From NCBI GenBank assembly GCA_001661515.1, contig LUVW01000001.1:1558871-1622870 (forward strand): a stretch of 64,000 nt of DNA. Direction: 5' to 3'. Every line of letters begins with the position of its first letter. The first letter of the stretch is position 1. This document shows, piece by piece, positions 1 through 11,894 of the stretch. This DNA is from Capniomyces stellatus. Taxonomy: Eukaryota > Kickxellomycota > Harpellomycetes > Harpellales > Legeriomycetaceae. Below the pieces are notes generated by a model. It was not told where the DNA came from, did not search any database, and worked only from the letters and a program-made list of their open reading frames with translations. A program made the position numbers and the translations under genes.

Positions 1-20
1 CCCCCCCCCCCCCCCCCCCC
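1..20. repeat. Poly-C run at window edge
   Basis: The window opens with 20 consecutive C. Two internal gaps are also flanked by long homopolymers, so this is probably the edge of another assembly gap, not real genomic sequence. That reading is an inference. Confidence 0.6.
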
Positions 21-68
21 ACTTTATGTTTGCTTTATATAGTTGGTTCTTTATTCTTTTTTTATTTT

Positions 69-1042
69 TTATTCGTCAACGCTTTCGATTCTTGACCTAA
101 TATTATTGGTTTTCTCGTTGTCTACTGCTGTACTAACTCCGCTATTTTCTTCGCTTATGCCCGTACTTGCACTTGCTGCTGCAACCTTACCGCTGCCTTT
201 GGTTTTAGCCACTTTAGGAACTTCCCAGGCATAAAGAGGAACGAAACTTTCAAAGAACCCAACATCCTCGAACAAGTTTGGAAACAGCCAGACTCCAGGC
301 GCATGTGTATACATCGTAATGCAAAACAGAATCAGTCTGACAATCGCCAGAACAAAAAGGAATCCAAGGAATCCCAATGCTGCCATCGACAAGTACCACG
401 ATCCTTGGCGCAGTTGAATTGGCCACAGCGGAAACATCACTCCCGCTAATACTACCAATACTAACCCTATTCCCCCCAATATTATCGTCAACATCGACCC
501 CTCATACAACCACGCATAGTAGTGCTCCTCTGAAAACTGCTGGTGTGGACTCACTCGCAGCTGACGTGCATCCTCAACGCTCTTGTCACATCTCACTATC
601 AATTGCCACTCCAACAGCTCTGTCATCTTCGCCTCTGCCTCCTCCTTTGACGATATAAACCCTGTACCATTTTCTGCCGCCTTTGTCAACGCCGTAATTG
701 CACTCTTCCCTATTTACAAGTTATCCTCTTTCTTTTATTTCCGTGTCTTTTTTTATTTTTTATATATCCCTCCAAAAGTATAAAGTTAATTCCTACTACA
801 CCTACTACAACTCTTTTTTTCTCTTCTCTCCATTTAATTAAATTCTTTATACTTTCCCTCTCCCCCATATTTCACGTCTCATCTTGTAACTTACCTTTAA
901 AAAAATTCACACGGCGTCCGTTTATTACTCCTTCTCTCTTGCGTAGCCCAGATGTTTTTCCAGTCAAGAAATCTGCTATTTTGTACACCTCCTTTGGTGG
1001 TTTTTGAACACTTTGTGTTTCTTCAACAATTCTCACCGACAT
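69..1042 (-). CDS. SEC62: Sec62, ER protein translocation subunit (2 exons)
   Basis: Sec62 works with Sec63 and the Sec61 channel in post-translational import of proteins into the ER. Exon 1 is 1042-895 and exon 2 is 709-69, joined in phase 1 across a 185-nt intron (donor GTAAGT, acceptor ATAG); the product is 262 residues, close to the yeast protein (283). Exon 1 carries the family's conserved N-terminal block (IADFLTGKTSGLRKREGVIN, residues 22-41). Exon 2 has two hydrophobic segments at about residues 122-145 and 155-180, followed by the hallmark WLFPNLFEDVGFFESFVPLY motif and a polar, charged C-terminal tail. The ATG at 1042 gives the family N-terminus; the long open frame alone would start at a TTG inside exon 2. 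Identity is recognised from family motifs; the splice is read from the sequence. Confidence 0.95.
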
Positions 1043-2214
1043 TATTGCTATTTTTTTTAATTCTTTTTTGGTTACTCTGCTTTTAATTGATTTCTGAAGC
1101 TGTAAACTCTACATTTTCCCATACATTACATTAAACCATTGTTATTCTAGTATTACAACGTCGCTTTATTTATCTTTTGCTTTTCGCTACCAGTACCACA
1201 AACCTCATGCCAATTTCAATTCATCTACAACAAACTGTTCCCTTGAAATTCAATTGCTTTTACATCTTTTACATTTTATTCACACTTTATACTCCCATCT
1301 TACCTTTATTACAACACCGAATCTTCAAGAACCCTTCAGTAATTTAAGAATGCTCACTATAATTGTAAATAAACACTTTAAACCTAAAGGTGGAAATTTA
1401 GACAAACGTATATAAAAAATATCTTTATATCCACTGCCTTTTTTTGTTGTTGTTGTTACTTTTAGCGTTCTTTCTTTTTCCTACTATCTTTTCTTTCTGT
1501 TCTAAGCTCTTTTGACAATCACTGCCAATGTTATTTAATTTCTCAAATTTATCAATTTCCTTTCCTGTTTTTATTTAAGCTTTTTTTTTCTTTTTTCTTT
1601 TTTCTATTTGTTTTTATTTCCAAAATTTACCTTCTTTTCACCTCTTTATTTTCGAAATCCTTGTATGTATCCATTGCCTATTGGCCTTTATACCATTTCA
1701 ATAACCATCTCAAGTTTTGAACCCGCCAACTAAATTCCCTTTTTTCCTTTTTTCCTCTTTTTCTTTTTCGTACCATTTTCTACACTTTTTTTTATTTTAC
1801 ATAGTCAACAACTTTGCCTTATTTTTCAACTTGCCAAATTACATTCGTCTACCTCACCCTCAGCCTCTTTGCCTTTCTCTGGCCAAACTCTTTATCAGCA
1901 ATTCTGTTTTATTGTTCTGTAAATACAAATCGGCGTATTGATTATTTGGATTTTGTTTTTTTTTGTTTTTGCCTTAACTGCCTATCACCTTTAATATATC
2001 CTTTTCTCTTTATCTTAATATACCCCTTTCTCTTTATCCCATTTTGGTATAAGCCTTAAAACTTGCTTGTAGCCACAATATCATCAAACCCCATTATCTT
2101 ATTCTTCAACTCTCCTTCCCTGCCCCTGCCCCTATCCCATCCAATTGTCCTGTCATACTACTCTAATTTGCGCTTTATAATCCTGATTGTCCTCCCTATT
2201 AACTGCCCATTATA
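1043..2214. other. Intergenic, T-rich on + strand
   Basis: Strongly pyrimidine-rich on the + strand, so purine-rich on the sense strand of SEC62 that starts at its left edge. Short frames here are low-complexity and I see no convincing coding exon. Confidence 0.5.
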
Positions 2215-2496
2215 TTATACACAAGCATCCTCTCGCTGTACCAATTGTAATGTCTCCCTCCCAAACTCTTTTGCCGTTTTGGATTTACCGTTACCACTCT
2301 TCACCAACAATAAAATCTGCATAAACTGACCAGACATTTTATAATCAACATTTTGAACGTTTCCATCCATTAATACTATCCACGTACACTTATGTACAAT
2401 ACATTTGTTATTCTCACATGCCCATTTTTTTTTTTGCATCGGCTCTTTTAAACTAAATAATGTGGTATTCTGGTCCAGTTTAACCAAGCAAAACAT
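2215..2496 (-). CDS. Hypothetical protein, 93 residues
   Basis: An uninterrupted ATG-to-TAA frame lies on the minus strand within AT-rich DNA. The product is rich in Lys, Gln and Val and has mixed, non-repetitive composition (for example around KMSGQFMQILLLVKSGNGKS), unlike the poly-Phe or poly-Leu shadows nearby. I recognise no family, signal peptide or membrane segment. It could be a short gene, one exon of a larger gene, or chance. SEC62 starts about 1.2 kb downstream on the same strand. Evidence is limited to open-frame length and composition. Confidence 0.3.
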   Translation of the reverse strand: MFCLVKLDQNTTLFSLKEPMQKKKWACENNKCIVHKCTWIVLMDGNVQNVDYKMSGQFMQILLLVKSGNGKSKTAKEFGRETLQLVQREDACV

Positions 2497-3186
2497 CCTT
2501 TATGTTGCAAAAAAACTAGTGCTAAAGTGCATAACATTCCTGAGAATCTTACAAAATAAACCGAAATATACTAGTGTATTTGCACTAAGCAAACATCTAA
2601 TTCAACCGCCTTTTCACTGCTTCTTAGTTCACCCAACAGAGCCAAGGCGCCACTTTGTTGCTTCTGCAGACGTATTCGCATCTTCAGCCCTTTTTTTTCC
2701 AGTTCAAAATTACCTTTTGCACTCTTTGACAATTTCTTTTTTTTTTTTTTTTGTAATTAGAAATAAAAACATGTCCACTTGGTGTTACTATAGTGGATTT
2801 AGAGTTGTCCAATGGAATACTGACATTTATTCAAAATTTAATGGTGATGATTTTTTTTGACCCAACTTGATGTATTTTTTTTATTATTGAAATGACTTTG
2901 TGTATCTTTATTATCATTGATAAGACTTTGTGTATTTTTTTATTTTAAAAATTTCAACCAGCCAACTAATCTCTACAACAACTCTTGGTACTGTTGTTTA
3001 ACAACACAGCCGGTCTATCGGCCGAGAAGGGTATGAATTTTAAGTTTAAAGTTACAGCTTTCGATGCGAAAAAAATAAATTCTTCAAAGCATAAAATCTA
3101 GCTGCTCCTTAGTACAAGGGATGCCATGGACTATAAAAGTCAAACAAGCTTAATATTACACCAAGCACAAACCCACACCACTTTTA
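2497..3186. other. Intergenic, AT-rich
   Basis: Homopolymer T tracts and a near-repeat of a 'gactttgtgtat' element around 2890-2935. The overlapping plus-strand frame at 2405-2860 looks like low-complexity reading. No gene is supported. Confidence 0.45.
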
Positions 3187-3835
3187 CTACTTGGCCAGAT
3201 TTGGCATAATTTTGTATATGTCCGTTTTCCGTCTACTCCTTAAACACATTAGTGTCAAAAAAATAACTGCCATCACAACCGACGTGATGCAACCAGCAAA
3301 CAGCAAAACAACAAATTGGTCGGGACGCCCATTATTTGAATACTCCAAGCTACTTGAATTACTCGCTTTGTACAATGCCGCTGTACCTATTTCACTGATA
3401 CTCCTTGAACTGTCGTAATCCAATGTTCTGATTTGACTCGGTATTTTTAAGCCATTTTTCTGGCCTAAAGTCACAACTACAGTCTCATAACCACCTAACC
3501 TTGTTTTTTCGTTCCTATCACTAGTAATGCCTGTTATTTCAAGTGCGTTTGAGTGTTGTTCAAAAACAAATAGTATATCTCTATTAGTACAGTTTATTCA
3601 CACCAACTTGGCGCGGTTTGGCTACAAACCTAACTTAAAAGCGCCAACACGGTACTAATTCGATGTCAATATTTAACTCATGCTTGCCCTTTTCTTTCGA
3701 ATTCTTGTCGCTGTAAACACTGGTGCTACTATTCATGCGTGTTATTTGACGTAAAGCCTTACTGCCCATATCAACCAGACTACCATCTAGCGTTTTTTCC
3801 ATCAGTCCAAATATTAGCGCTATGCCAAGTATCAT
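3187..3835 (-). CDS. Putative membrane protein, exons uncertain
   Basis: Two coding-looking pieces lie in a row on the minus strand. The upstream piece starts at the ATG at 3835 and begins with a short hydrophobic stretch (MILGIALIFGL) that could be a weak signal peptide. The downstream piece extends from an AATAG acceptor at about 3568 to the stop at 3187. It ends in a clear membrane segment (FVVLLFAGCITSVVMAVIFL) followed by a basic cytoplasmic tail, the architecture of a type I membrane protein. A junction between about 3640 and 3568 would give a 70-80 nt intron, but the only phase-compatible donor I find is poor, so the exact splice is open. I do not recognise the family. Confidence 0.35.
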
Positions 3836-4793
3836 TCATGTATGAAAATAATAACAATATGGCCGACAAATAGCTGCTATTGTGGAACCTGCAATGCGCT
3901 TTTAAGTAACTTTTGAATTTATTCGGCATATTTCAACAGAGTGTTTGTACTATCTTTAAACCAGTGCTGCTCTGTTATTTTTAACAAGTGTTACTATTCC
4001 ATCTTTCCGAACACCACAACTTAAACACTTTATGGCAAATATTTACTATTTACGGGGTTGATTTATATTAATCACTAACACACCACTACTTTCTACTTTA
4101 TAATACGCACTATTCTCTAGTAAAAGACATCTAAAACACATCAACGTATGCCACTTCTTCTACCCCTCTCTTAGTTCTAACACACATTCTATACATCCGT
4201 GTATCATTGCCTTCGTATTATGTATCACTTATTTGGTTTGCAGACCATATCAGTAGAGTATTTGGAAGTCTGATGGTTTAATTGTTTATAGTAGCAAAGT
4301 GTAGTGATACCCCAACTATTGTATTCACCTTTTAGGATTCATTTATCGATATATATATACTGCTTTTGCAGTTAGACCAAGCTTGTGTTTAAACCAAGTT
4401 TGGTTTGCCGATCATCATAAAAAGTAAACAAGCAAATATAATATTATATTTCTTTATCAATAATAAAAAAAGATTATGCAAAAAGAAAACAAACTATTGG
4501 CTTCCAAGTTCATTATCGAGTTAATTGTTTTTCAAATGAAAACCAAATTTGCTATTATTTATTGAAATGAAACCTGCTACATTATTTTTGTTCAAATAGT
4601 TACTTTCTGAAACAGTGTTTATCAGTCCCTTTCTCACTTTTGTCTTTGTTTTAGTAAAATACAATTTCTTTTATTTTACCCACACCAAACGCAGTTCCGA
4701 AATACAAACCCCTCGCCTTTATATTCACACTAAACTTGTATTTTAGACACCAACAATTCGGGTTTACAACTACTAGCAGTATTTTAATCGACA
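3836..4793. other. Intergenic
   Basis: AT-rich with no coding exon that I can support. It probably contains the divergent upstream regions of the neighbouring candidates. Confidence 0.45.
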
Positions 4794-5120
4794 ATGGCAA
4801 ACGAGGATTCATGGACAGGCACTATGACAATGGTAATTTACTACCCACTACTTCCTTACTCTTTCTTTAACCAAAGACCTTCATGTACTTGTATGCTATC
4901 AACTTGTATACTAATAGCTTTGACCGGTTCACCGGAATTCGATAAACAAACCATGATTTAGTTAACAGTCGGCCCCTTTGTGGCGCTCGTTATAGTAGCA
5001 GTCTTACTTAGAGCTACTGTTTTCCGTAGTTCTACCGGGAATATTCGTCTACAAGATTTTTCGGATAGGCCAATTCCCGAAAGAAGGTTGCAACTCGAAG
5101 AAGAGGGAGAGACAGAATAA
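4794..5120 (+). CDS. Small single-pass membrane protein, 65 residues (2 exons)
   Basis: Exon 1 is 4794-4832 and exon 2 is 4962-5120, joined in phase 0 across a 129-nt intron with donor GTAATT and acceptor TTTAG. Exon 1 encodes a short polar N-terminus (MANEDSWTGTMTM). Exon 2 gives one hydrophobic segment of about 18 residues (VGPFVALVIVAVLL), a basic stop-transfer region (RATVFRSS) and a highly charged tail ending in Glu-rich sequence before TAA. A later acceptor 6 nt downstream would hit a stop, which supports the chosen one. The layout suggests an N-out, C-in single-pass protein of the ER or another endomembrane, but I recognise no family. Sequence evidence is the splice phase, membrane segment and stop; function is unknown. 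Confidence 0.6.
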
Positions 5121-5678
5121 GACGTAGAGGAAATAAGACCATAGGATTCATCGCTGGTGTTTTGGTTTATTCTTCCTCCCCCCTCCTGTAAATTTAGCTT
5201 GTGTATTATATATATATTTCAGTTGATTCAAATAAAGTCAATGTTGACGTTGTGTTGCGTAAACCCCTGAAGACAAAACGATTTGTTCAGCAAAGAAAAC
5301 ATCCTCACTTTACATGATGTCGCTGGATAATAACTACAAAATAAATGAGAAATTAATAAACTGAGCTGAAACTTTTGTATAAACTATCGAGTCTGGTTTA
5401 TCCTATATTTTAAAGCGCAGCTATAGTACTCTAATCAAACCAATCGGCTCTAAATTCAACACTCGAAAGGGTCGCCACTTTTTACTCGACCAAGTGTTCT
5501 TGAAGTAGATATTGCGTTTCCAAACAAAAACAATGGTGTCCTTTACCCAACTCTTTACACTACTAAAAAAGACAGAGGTATAATGATGTTTGTTGTAATG
5601 ATGATTGTTGCAATGATGTTTGTTGAAATGATTTATTTGAAATCAATACAGAATTAAATGATGCAAAAGTTAAATCTA
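5121..5678. other. Intergenic between convergent genes
   Basis: 3' flanks of the small membrane-protein gene and the minus-strand protease homologue. It includes AATAAA-type motifs and a short degenerate repeat of 'aatgatgtttgttg' at 5580-5635. No gene seen. Confidence 0.5.
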
Positions 5679-7361
5679 TTAGTAACCAGAGCAACTCGAA
5701 ACTCTGGCACACTTGAATGTAGGCTTAATGATTCTAGCTGATTTGGCTGCTGTTCTAAACGCCAATCTCTTGACATTGAATGGCTCTGGTGTGTATGAAG
5801 CCTTGAGCCCGTTGTCAATGTAAATCTTGACTTTGGATGGTGTTGAAACAATCTTGATTGTATTCTTGGTAACACGCTTGAAAAGTCCGTTGGATCGTTT
5901 CACGAACGATACCTTGCTGTTTCTGATTGCGCTCTTGCCTGAAGCCAACCCAAACTGAGCCTCAACAACATTGTTGGAAGCTCCATACCCTTCGTCTCCA
6001 ATCATTGCAACAAACAGGTCTGAATTGCAGGTTACTTGTGCGGTAAACACAAACTCTTGGTCGTCACATGGAACTTGAATAGATTTCTTCATGTCATACT
6101 TTTTCTTGCCGTAGCTGGAACTCAACGAGATGTTGGAGGCAGTTGATTTCAATGGGCATGCTGTGGCGTAGTTTGAATCATTAGTGACTGATGGTTTGAC
6201 TGATGGTGCGACTGTTGGTTTGACTGAGGTCTTGGTTGAGGTTTTGATTGAAGTACTGGTTTTTGGAATGATAGTGGTGGTCTTTGCTGTGGCTGTGGCT
6301 GTGTAGAGTGGTGGCTTGACAGCGGCCGGTGGGAGAGCACAGCCTGAGGTCTGATAATAACCTAGGCATTCAGGTCCTGTACATGCAATAAACTTGGAGA
6401 GGAACTCCTGGTAGTAACCTTTAGCCAACATGTAAACGGAGACAGAATTGGTAGAATCGCAGGTCGAGTTATTGGTTTTGATTACCAAGCTCTCAATACC
6501 TAAAAACATTTGACCCGAGTAACTCAGATGCTCACCATTTCCACCATGACATGAGCTGGCAGGTTCGGGGTTGACCAAACAAGCTACTTTTCTGCTTGCA
6601 AATGCTTCAGGGAAAAACTTTTGGCATAGGTCATCTCTCCTTTTTATGATTCTGGAGCTTTTAAGCTGACTGTATGAGCTGTTTCCGTTAGGCAGTTCGT
6701 TGACCCATGATCTTTTAGTGCTAATTAACAGCATTGTATCAATAGTACTATAACTATCATCTATAATCACCCGCGGTGCGCCTCTTATATCAATCATAAC
6801 ACACCCATTTAGCCTGATCACAGCCATGTCATCCTAAAATAAATACAACAATCGGATATTTTTAGTCAATTTATACATCAAATCAATATAAATATTTACT
6901 ATGCACTATTTACTACTTACAGCGTATGGCTTCACATGCTTGTACTTTGGATGGACTTCAACTGAATCGGCTTTGTAGATGAACGTTTCTGGTATAGCTC
7001 CTGGACCTGTCTGTCTGCTAAACGCAACACTTATTTTACCCAAGTTGGATCCTGCTGTATTGGTGTCGTATAGACAATGGGCAGGCAGAAGAAAATAGCT
7101 GGATGAGATGAGCGAACCAATACACCGGTAGTTTTGGTATCCCTCTACTTCAAAGTACCCCATTCCAAGTGCTTCATAAGTTGTACCAGCTGCATCGTTG
7201 AAAGTGCCGTTTGTCCCAACATTGTTGTTTAGAAGCCCTTTGTTGATGTCGTTTCCGGTGTAGACATCATAGCCATCCAAGCTTGGCTGGCTGGCTTGTC
7301 CACAGATGGATTGCGATGCGATGAACATCAATAACATACTTTGTACTACTGATTTGATCAT
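5679..7361 (-). CDS. Secreted chymotrypsin-fold protease homologue lacking catalytic Ser (2 exons)
   Basis: Exons 7361-6921 and 6833-5679 join in phase 0 across an 87-nt intron (GTAAGT/TTTTAG), giving 531 residues. A signal peptide (about 1-20) is followed by an S1-family serine-protease domain. The His motif LPAHCLY (H95) and the Asp motif DDMAVIRL (D149, at the splice junction) are intact. The Ser motif, normally GDSGGP, reads GGNGEH: catalytic Ser is Asn246, the preceding Asp is Gly and the following residues have changed. The protein is therefore predicted to lack proteolytic activity. A Thr/Ser/Lys/Pro linker (about 320-366) leads to a C-terminal domain of about 160 residues ending in Cys-rich sequence, of unknown fold. 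The reading frame is open throughout, so it is a maintained pseudoprotease and not a decayed gene. Possible roles include binding or decoy functions (inference). Confidence 0.88.
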
Positions 7362-9207
7362 TATGAATAATGCCGCTTGTTTGTTTCAAGTTTTTTGGTT
7401 TAAATATTTGCATAAATGGACTTGGTGTTTTGATGAGCTATGATGGTGATAGTTGGAATGAAGAATCTGTATTTTCAGCACGAAATCGGCTCTATTTATA
7501 CATGTTTTGTTACTAGTTTACTCCATCCATTGTATTGCTATCCTTAATTATACTTGCATCCCCTATACTCGTACCCTTAATATTGTACTTTGTATTCTGC
7601 AGTGCTCGAGTATTCTATTTTTAGGGTCTCGCATTTATTATAAATGAATACCATATATATTATAACATATTCTGTAATAAAACACTTGGTTTGGCAACTT
7701 TGTTTAAGCTTTTAGCTTTTTGGTTTGAATTTGATTTGGGTTGGTTCTTGTAAAATGTACTTATTAGCTAATTAATTTCACCGGACATTTTCTTTTTTTA
7801 TTGACAATTACCGGACCGTTTTCTATTTCTTTTTCAGCAATCAAAAGCTCCGAAAAGTCTTTAAATCAGGTTGAAATTTTTTCAATTTAATGCTAACAAA
7901 ACGTCCTTATTTCTGATTTGTAACCAAGAAAGCTGAAAACATAATTTGGTTACTTGGTCGATCCCAAAAGAGCCTCTGCATAGTCTAAATTTAGTTTGTT
8001 TTAATGTCGGGGGACCTCAGCGCTTCCAACTCGTTGTTTGTAGTTTGTTAACATATCAATTATTATTCAAGTTTTTGTCATTTGGGACGAATTTGCTAAC
8101 TTGTTGCATCCAAGAAAATGAAGAATACCACCAATATAGATGTCAGCTAAATGCTTTTACAAATAAGAATGTGATGTATATGGAAATAACGTTTGACATT
8201 TCTGATATATAATAATCGATAAATTTGTAGCTAAGCGCTCTGTCTATCCTACTAATATATTTGATAATGGGCTTTTCTTGGTTGGTGTCTAATACTAATG
8301 TGTCTTTTCGCAACCAAAGAAACAAGGGTTTAATTCTAATGAAACAGATCTTTTGTTGCTTTGTTGCATGAACTCTTAGGGACGGGATTACCTGATCAGG
8401 AAAGAAAACTCGATGTTGTAAATAATGTCACCAGATAATTCAGAACTTGACTCAACTGTTTGTCAATTGTTTTATTTAAATCCTATCACAATAGGAATGA
8501 TCTCAATATAGTTTGATATTTAAACAGTTATCAGTGATAGGGTACACAGATATTGCAGTACAGAGGGCATATGTTTATGCGAGTTATTTCGAGTACAATG
8601 TAGCAGCAGTCTCTGATAATCGAGTTCAAGGCTATATAAAGTACAAGTCCGTGTTCAGACCAACGCTTGAAAATGCAACCGAAAACAAAAAAATGTAATT
8701 ATTCTAAGCCAAGTTGAAAAAAAAACAACACGCACAAAAAAAAGTCGCACCAATCGACTTTAATAGTCAGTGGGGATAATTGTTATTAATATCACAATTT
8801 AAATTTCCATTTAGTTTCAATAGGCTTTTTAGGCGGATTTGAAAGCAAGCAAGCCAATAGTAATCCGAATTCTGGTTGATATCGAAACGAGAAATGTAAA
8901 CAAGGTTTACCAACAATGTGCTGTTTTAAAACTGTTTTGCTACTATTTTTAAAAAATAGTGGTAAATCTGAAATTTTATCGATTTAATGACCTGTTTTTC
9001 GTTCATAAAACTCTAATCCCCAAAACTAACCAAAAACATAATCAAGATAAAGATTCACAACTATTCTGAACAAGTTTTATTGTAGGGCTTTTAGAGTAAC
9101 AACAGGTGTGGTATTGTCGAAAAGCATATATTGTCTAGGTTTATTATAGATAGCGGTATTGTGTTTAAATATCTTAATTATAGCGTCGAAAGCTGAACGT
9201 GTTTGCA
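7362..9207. other. Intergenic, two weak open frames
   Basis: Upstream of the divergently placed protease homologue and ALG9. Short frames at 8143-8325 (-) and 8513-8698 (+, with YTDIAVQRAYVYASYFEYN) have fairly normal composition but no recognisable family or splice partners. I leave them as unresolved. Confidence 0.4.
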
Positions 9208-11894
9208 ATGGACACTAAAATCGCCGGAATCAGAAGAACAGTCAAGAAGAGAAAGCAGAATTATGATGGATCCAAAAGCAAAAAGAGCACCGATGTGCCT
9301 AGTAGTGCGGCTGGAGTAGGAGTCAACAAATCCGATGAGGAAATGTCAAAAGAGGAAAAAATAAAGTAATTCTTGCTGTTTTATTTCACCTGGATATAAC
9401 TATACATTTCTGTTGATCATTTCGAGTTGATATATTTACTTGGTATAACTTTAAATTACTGTTGATATACTTACTTGGTTGGAATATTGCGCTGTTGAAT
9501 TTTTTTTTTCAAATTAAAAAAACATCCAAATATCCGTTTTAATGTCCGAGTTTGCAAAGCACTAATACCCCCAAAACCTGTACTTGTGTCGAATTAGAGA
9601 ATTTAAAAGACTAGAACAAGATATCAAAGAACAAAACGAGATTGAGGTATTTATGCCGAGTTGGAATCTCCTGCTCCGAGTATTAAGCATAATACGGATA
9701 GTATCGGCGTTGACAGCACCAATGCAGGACTGCGACGAGGTGTATAATTACTGGGAACCATTTCACTTTTTGGTAGCTGGCTTTGCAAAACAAACATGGG
9801 AAAACGCTTCGCAGTTTGCTCTGAGGTCATGGCTTCCTATACAGGGACACCACTATCTAGTCCAGGCTGTGCACTTTCTTGTTGGGTTCAGAACAAAGGT
9901 AAGCGCTGCAGCACCTATTCATACGTCACAGTATTTGAAGTTTGGAGAATAACATTGATGTGCTAACTTTGTGTAATAAAGGCGGTTGCATTGGTTATAA
10001 TGTTGCATTGAAACTTATACTTTCTTAGACTAGTATATTTTACGCGGTGAGAGTGGTTGTAGCTTTAGTTACCGCTGCGTGTGAGGCCACATTTCTTATA
10101 TCGATAAAAAGAAACATGGGTAGTAGGGTGGCGTCCTACACATTTATTTCTCTGTACTTTGGTGCAGGTATGTACCATGCAGGACCTTCATTGTTGCCAG
10201 GAACGATTTCGATGCAGCTCGTTATGCTGGCCTACTCGTTTGGTGTGTTGCCAACACCTACTCTTGACTACTTGAAAGGGTTGACCAGAGCTGTGCTTGG
10301 GCTATCGTTTTTCTCTTTTGCAACAGTGTTTGGTTGGCCATACTCTGCTATTTTAGCGGTTCCGTGGATCGTTGAGCACGTGGCTGTAAGGGGAACAGAG
10401 ACGTTTGGAAGCCATGTCACAGACGAGGAAATAAACCGATTGTACTCGGGTTGGAAACTAAAAAGAATAAAATCGTTTATCATTGCGGCCGTGTTGTCGC
10501 TGATTGTGTCAATTGGTCCAGTGATTTTAGTCGATTCGCACTTTTACGGCAGAATAGTGTTTACCTCGTTCAATCAAGTGGCGTACAATGTGATCCCTAG
10601 CTGGTTTTCCGGTAGCTCTGGGAATCTAGTTGGGCCTAACCTGTATGGTGTGGAGCCGTGGTATTATTATATTGTAAATGGGATATTGAACTTTAACATT
10701 GTGTTTATTCTTGCCGTTGCAACCTTACCGATGCTGGGGATGCGATACATGTTTAAAAAAACACTTGAGCTAGTCGAATCATCAAAAAATAATGACAAGA
10801 GCGGTACACACTCAAAGAAACCCACGCCCACCAAACCCACACCTCTAGACGCGCTAAAAACGCCAACCACGTCCCCAACGCTGCTGTGGTACAGAGCCAT
10901 CCCGCCAATTTTAATGTTGGCCATACTCTCCCTACAGCCCCATAAAGAGGAGCGGTTTTTGTATCCCTTGTATCCATTGTTGTGCCTAAACGCTGCGATT
11001 ACCTTGGAGACATTTAGAAACCTAGTGTCCCAATCGTTTTATTTTATTGGCAACCACAGGGCTATTGCCAGCGCTATCCAAGGGTCCTATTTTTTTGCAT
11101 GGTTTATTCTTTCAGCTTCGGGAACAATAAGTGTTTTAAGAATGCTGGCGCTTTACAATAATTATTCATACTCTGTTCAGATCTACTCGGCTCTGGGACC
11201 TGAGGCTATCTCCACCATCCCGAACTATGGAACTGACCCCCTGGACATCGGATTTACCATAAAAAGCTACTTTTCCAAGTCCAAGCCCGAGTCAAGAACA
11301 GTTGACAAATACGTGAATAGCACCTCTAAACTTCATCAAGACAATATCAGGTGGAAAACTGTGTGTGTGGGCAAAGATTGGTACAGATTTCCCTCGCACT
11401 TTTTACTGCCGCATGGGTTTAAAATGAGCTTCCTACCATCCGAGTTTAAAGCACAGTTACCAGGCGACTTTGTTCCTACCTGGGCTTCGGGCTCTGTCAA
11501 AGGCTCGATATCAGCGCATATTCCAGATGCCAACTACCTAAACAACTACGAACCATCGCATGTTTTGAGTGGGAAACCTGAGGTTAATTGCGATTATCTG
11601 GTTGACTCGGACTATTCCAACAACCACCTGCAGCAACCAGACACTGATAGCCTAGAAAAAATTATTGAGGTTCCCAAAAATCACGAGGGCTTAGAGCCAC
11701 AGTACTCAAGAATGACAGACAAGTGGACCAAGCTAAAGTGTTTGCCAATAATCAACCCCGCTGTTGCCCCGGTTTGGGTAAGGGTGTTTTACCCGGGAAA
11801 ACATCTGGCATCCGCTTTAAACAAAGTCTTTAAGAAAGACGAATCCCAGTTTTATGGCCAAGTCTGCTTGTTGAAGTCACTGGTAAAAAAGTAA
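9208..11894 (+). CDS. ALG9: ALG9 Dol-P-Man:mannosyltransferase (3 exons)
   Basis: ALG9 transfers alpha-1,2-mannose from dolichyl-phosphate mannose to the lipid-linked oligosaccharide in the ER lumen during N-glycan assembly. Exons are 9208-9365, 9598-9898 and 10029-11894, with junction phases 2 and 0; the product is 774 residues. The first luminal loop contains QDCDEVYNYWEPFHFL (residues 96-111), with the acidic pair typical of GT-C mannosyltransferases, followed by QTWENASQFALRSW. Many hydrophobic segments follow (for example IPPILMLAILSLQPHKEERFLYP, which includes the family HKEERFL motif). The product is longer than usual (about 555-620) because of a basic, hydrophilic N-terminal extension of about 70 residues (exons 1-2) and a long C-terminal luminal region. 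ALG9 is favoured over ALG12 or PIG-B by the loop-1 motif. Confidence 0.93.

Noticed and set aside
2405..2860. 151-codon plus-strand frame
   Set aside because: Phe/Leu-rich reading through T homopolymers, opposite a better candidate; no motif.
7946..8212. 88-codon plus-strand frame
   Set aside because: No ATG with sensible context, no motif, and composition typical of chance reading.
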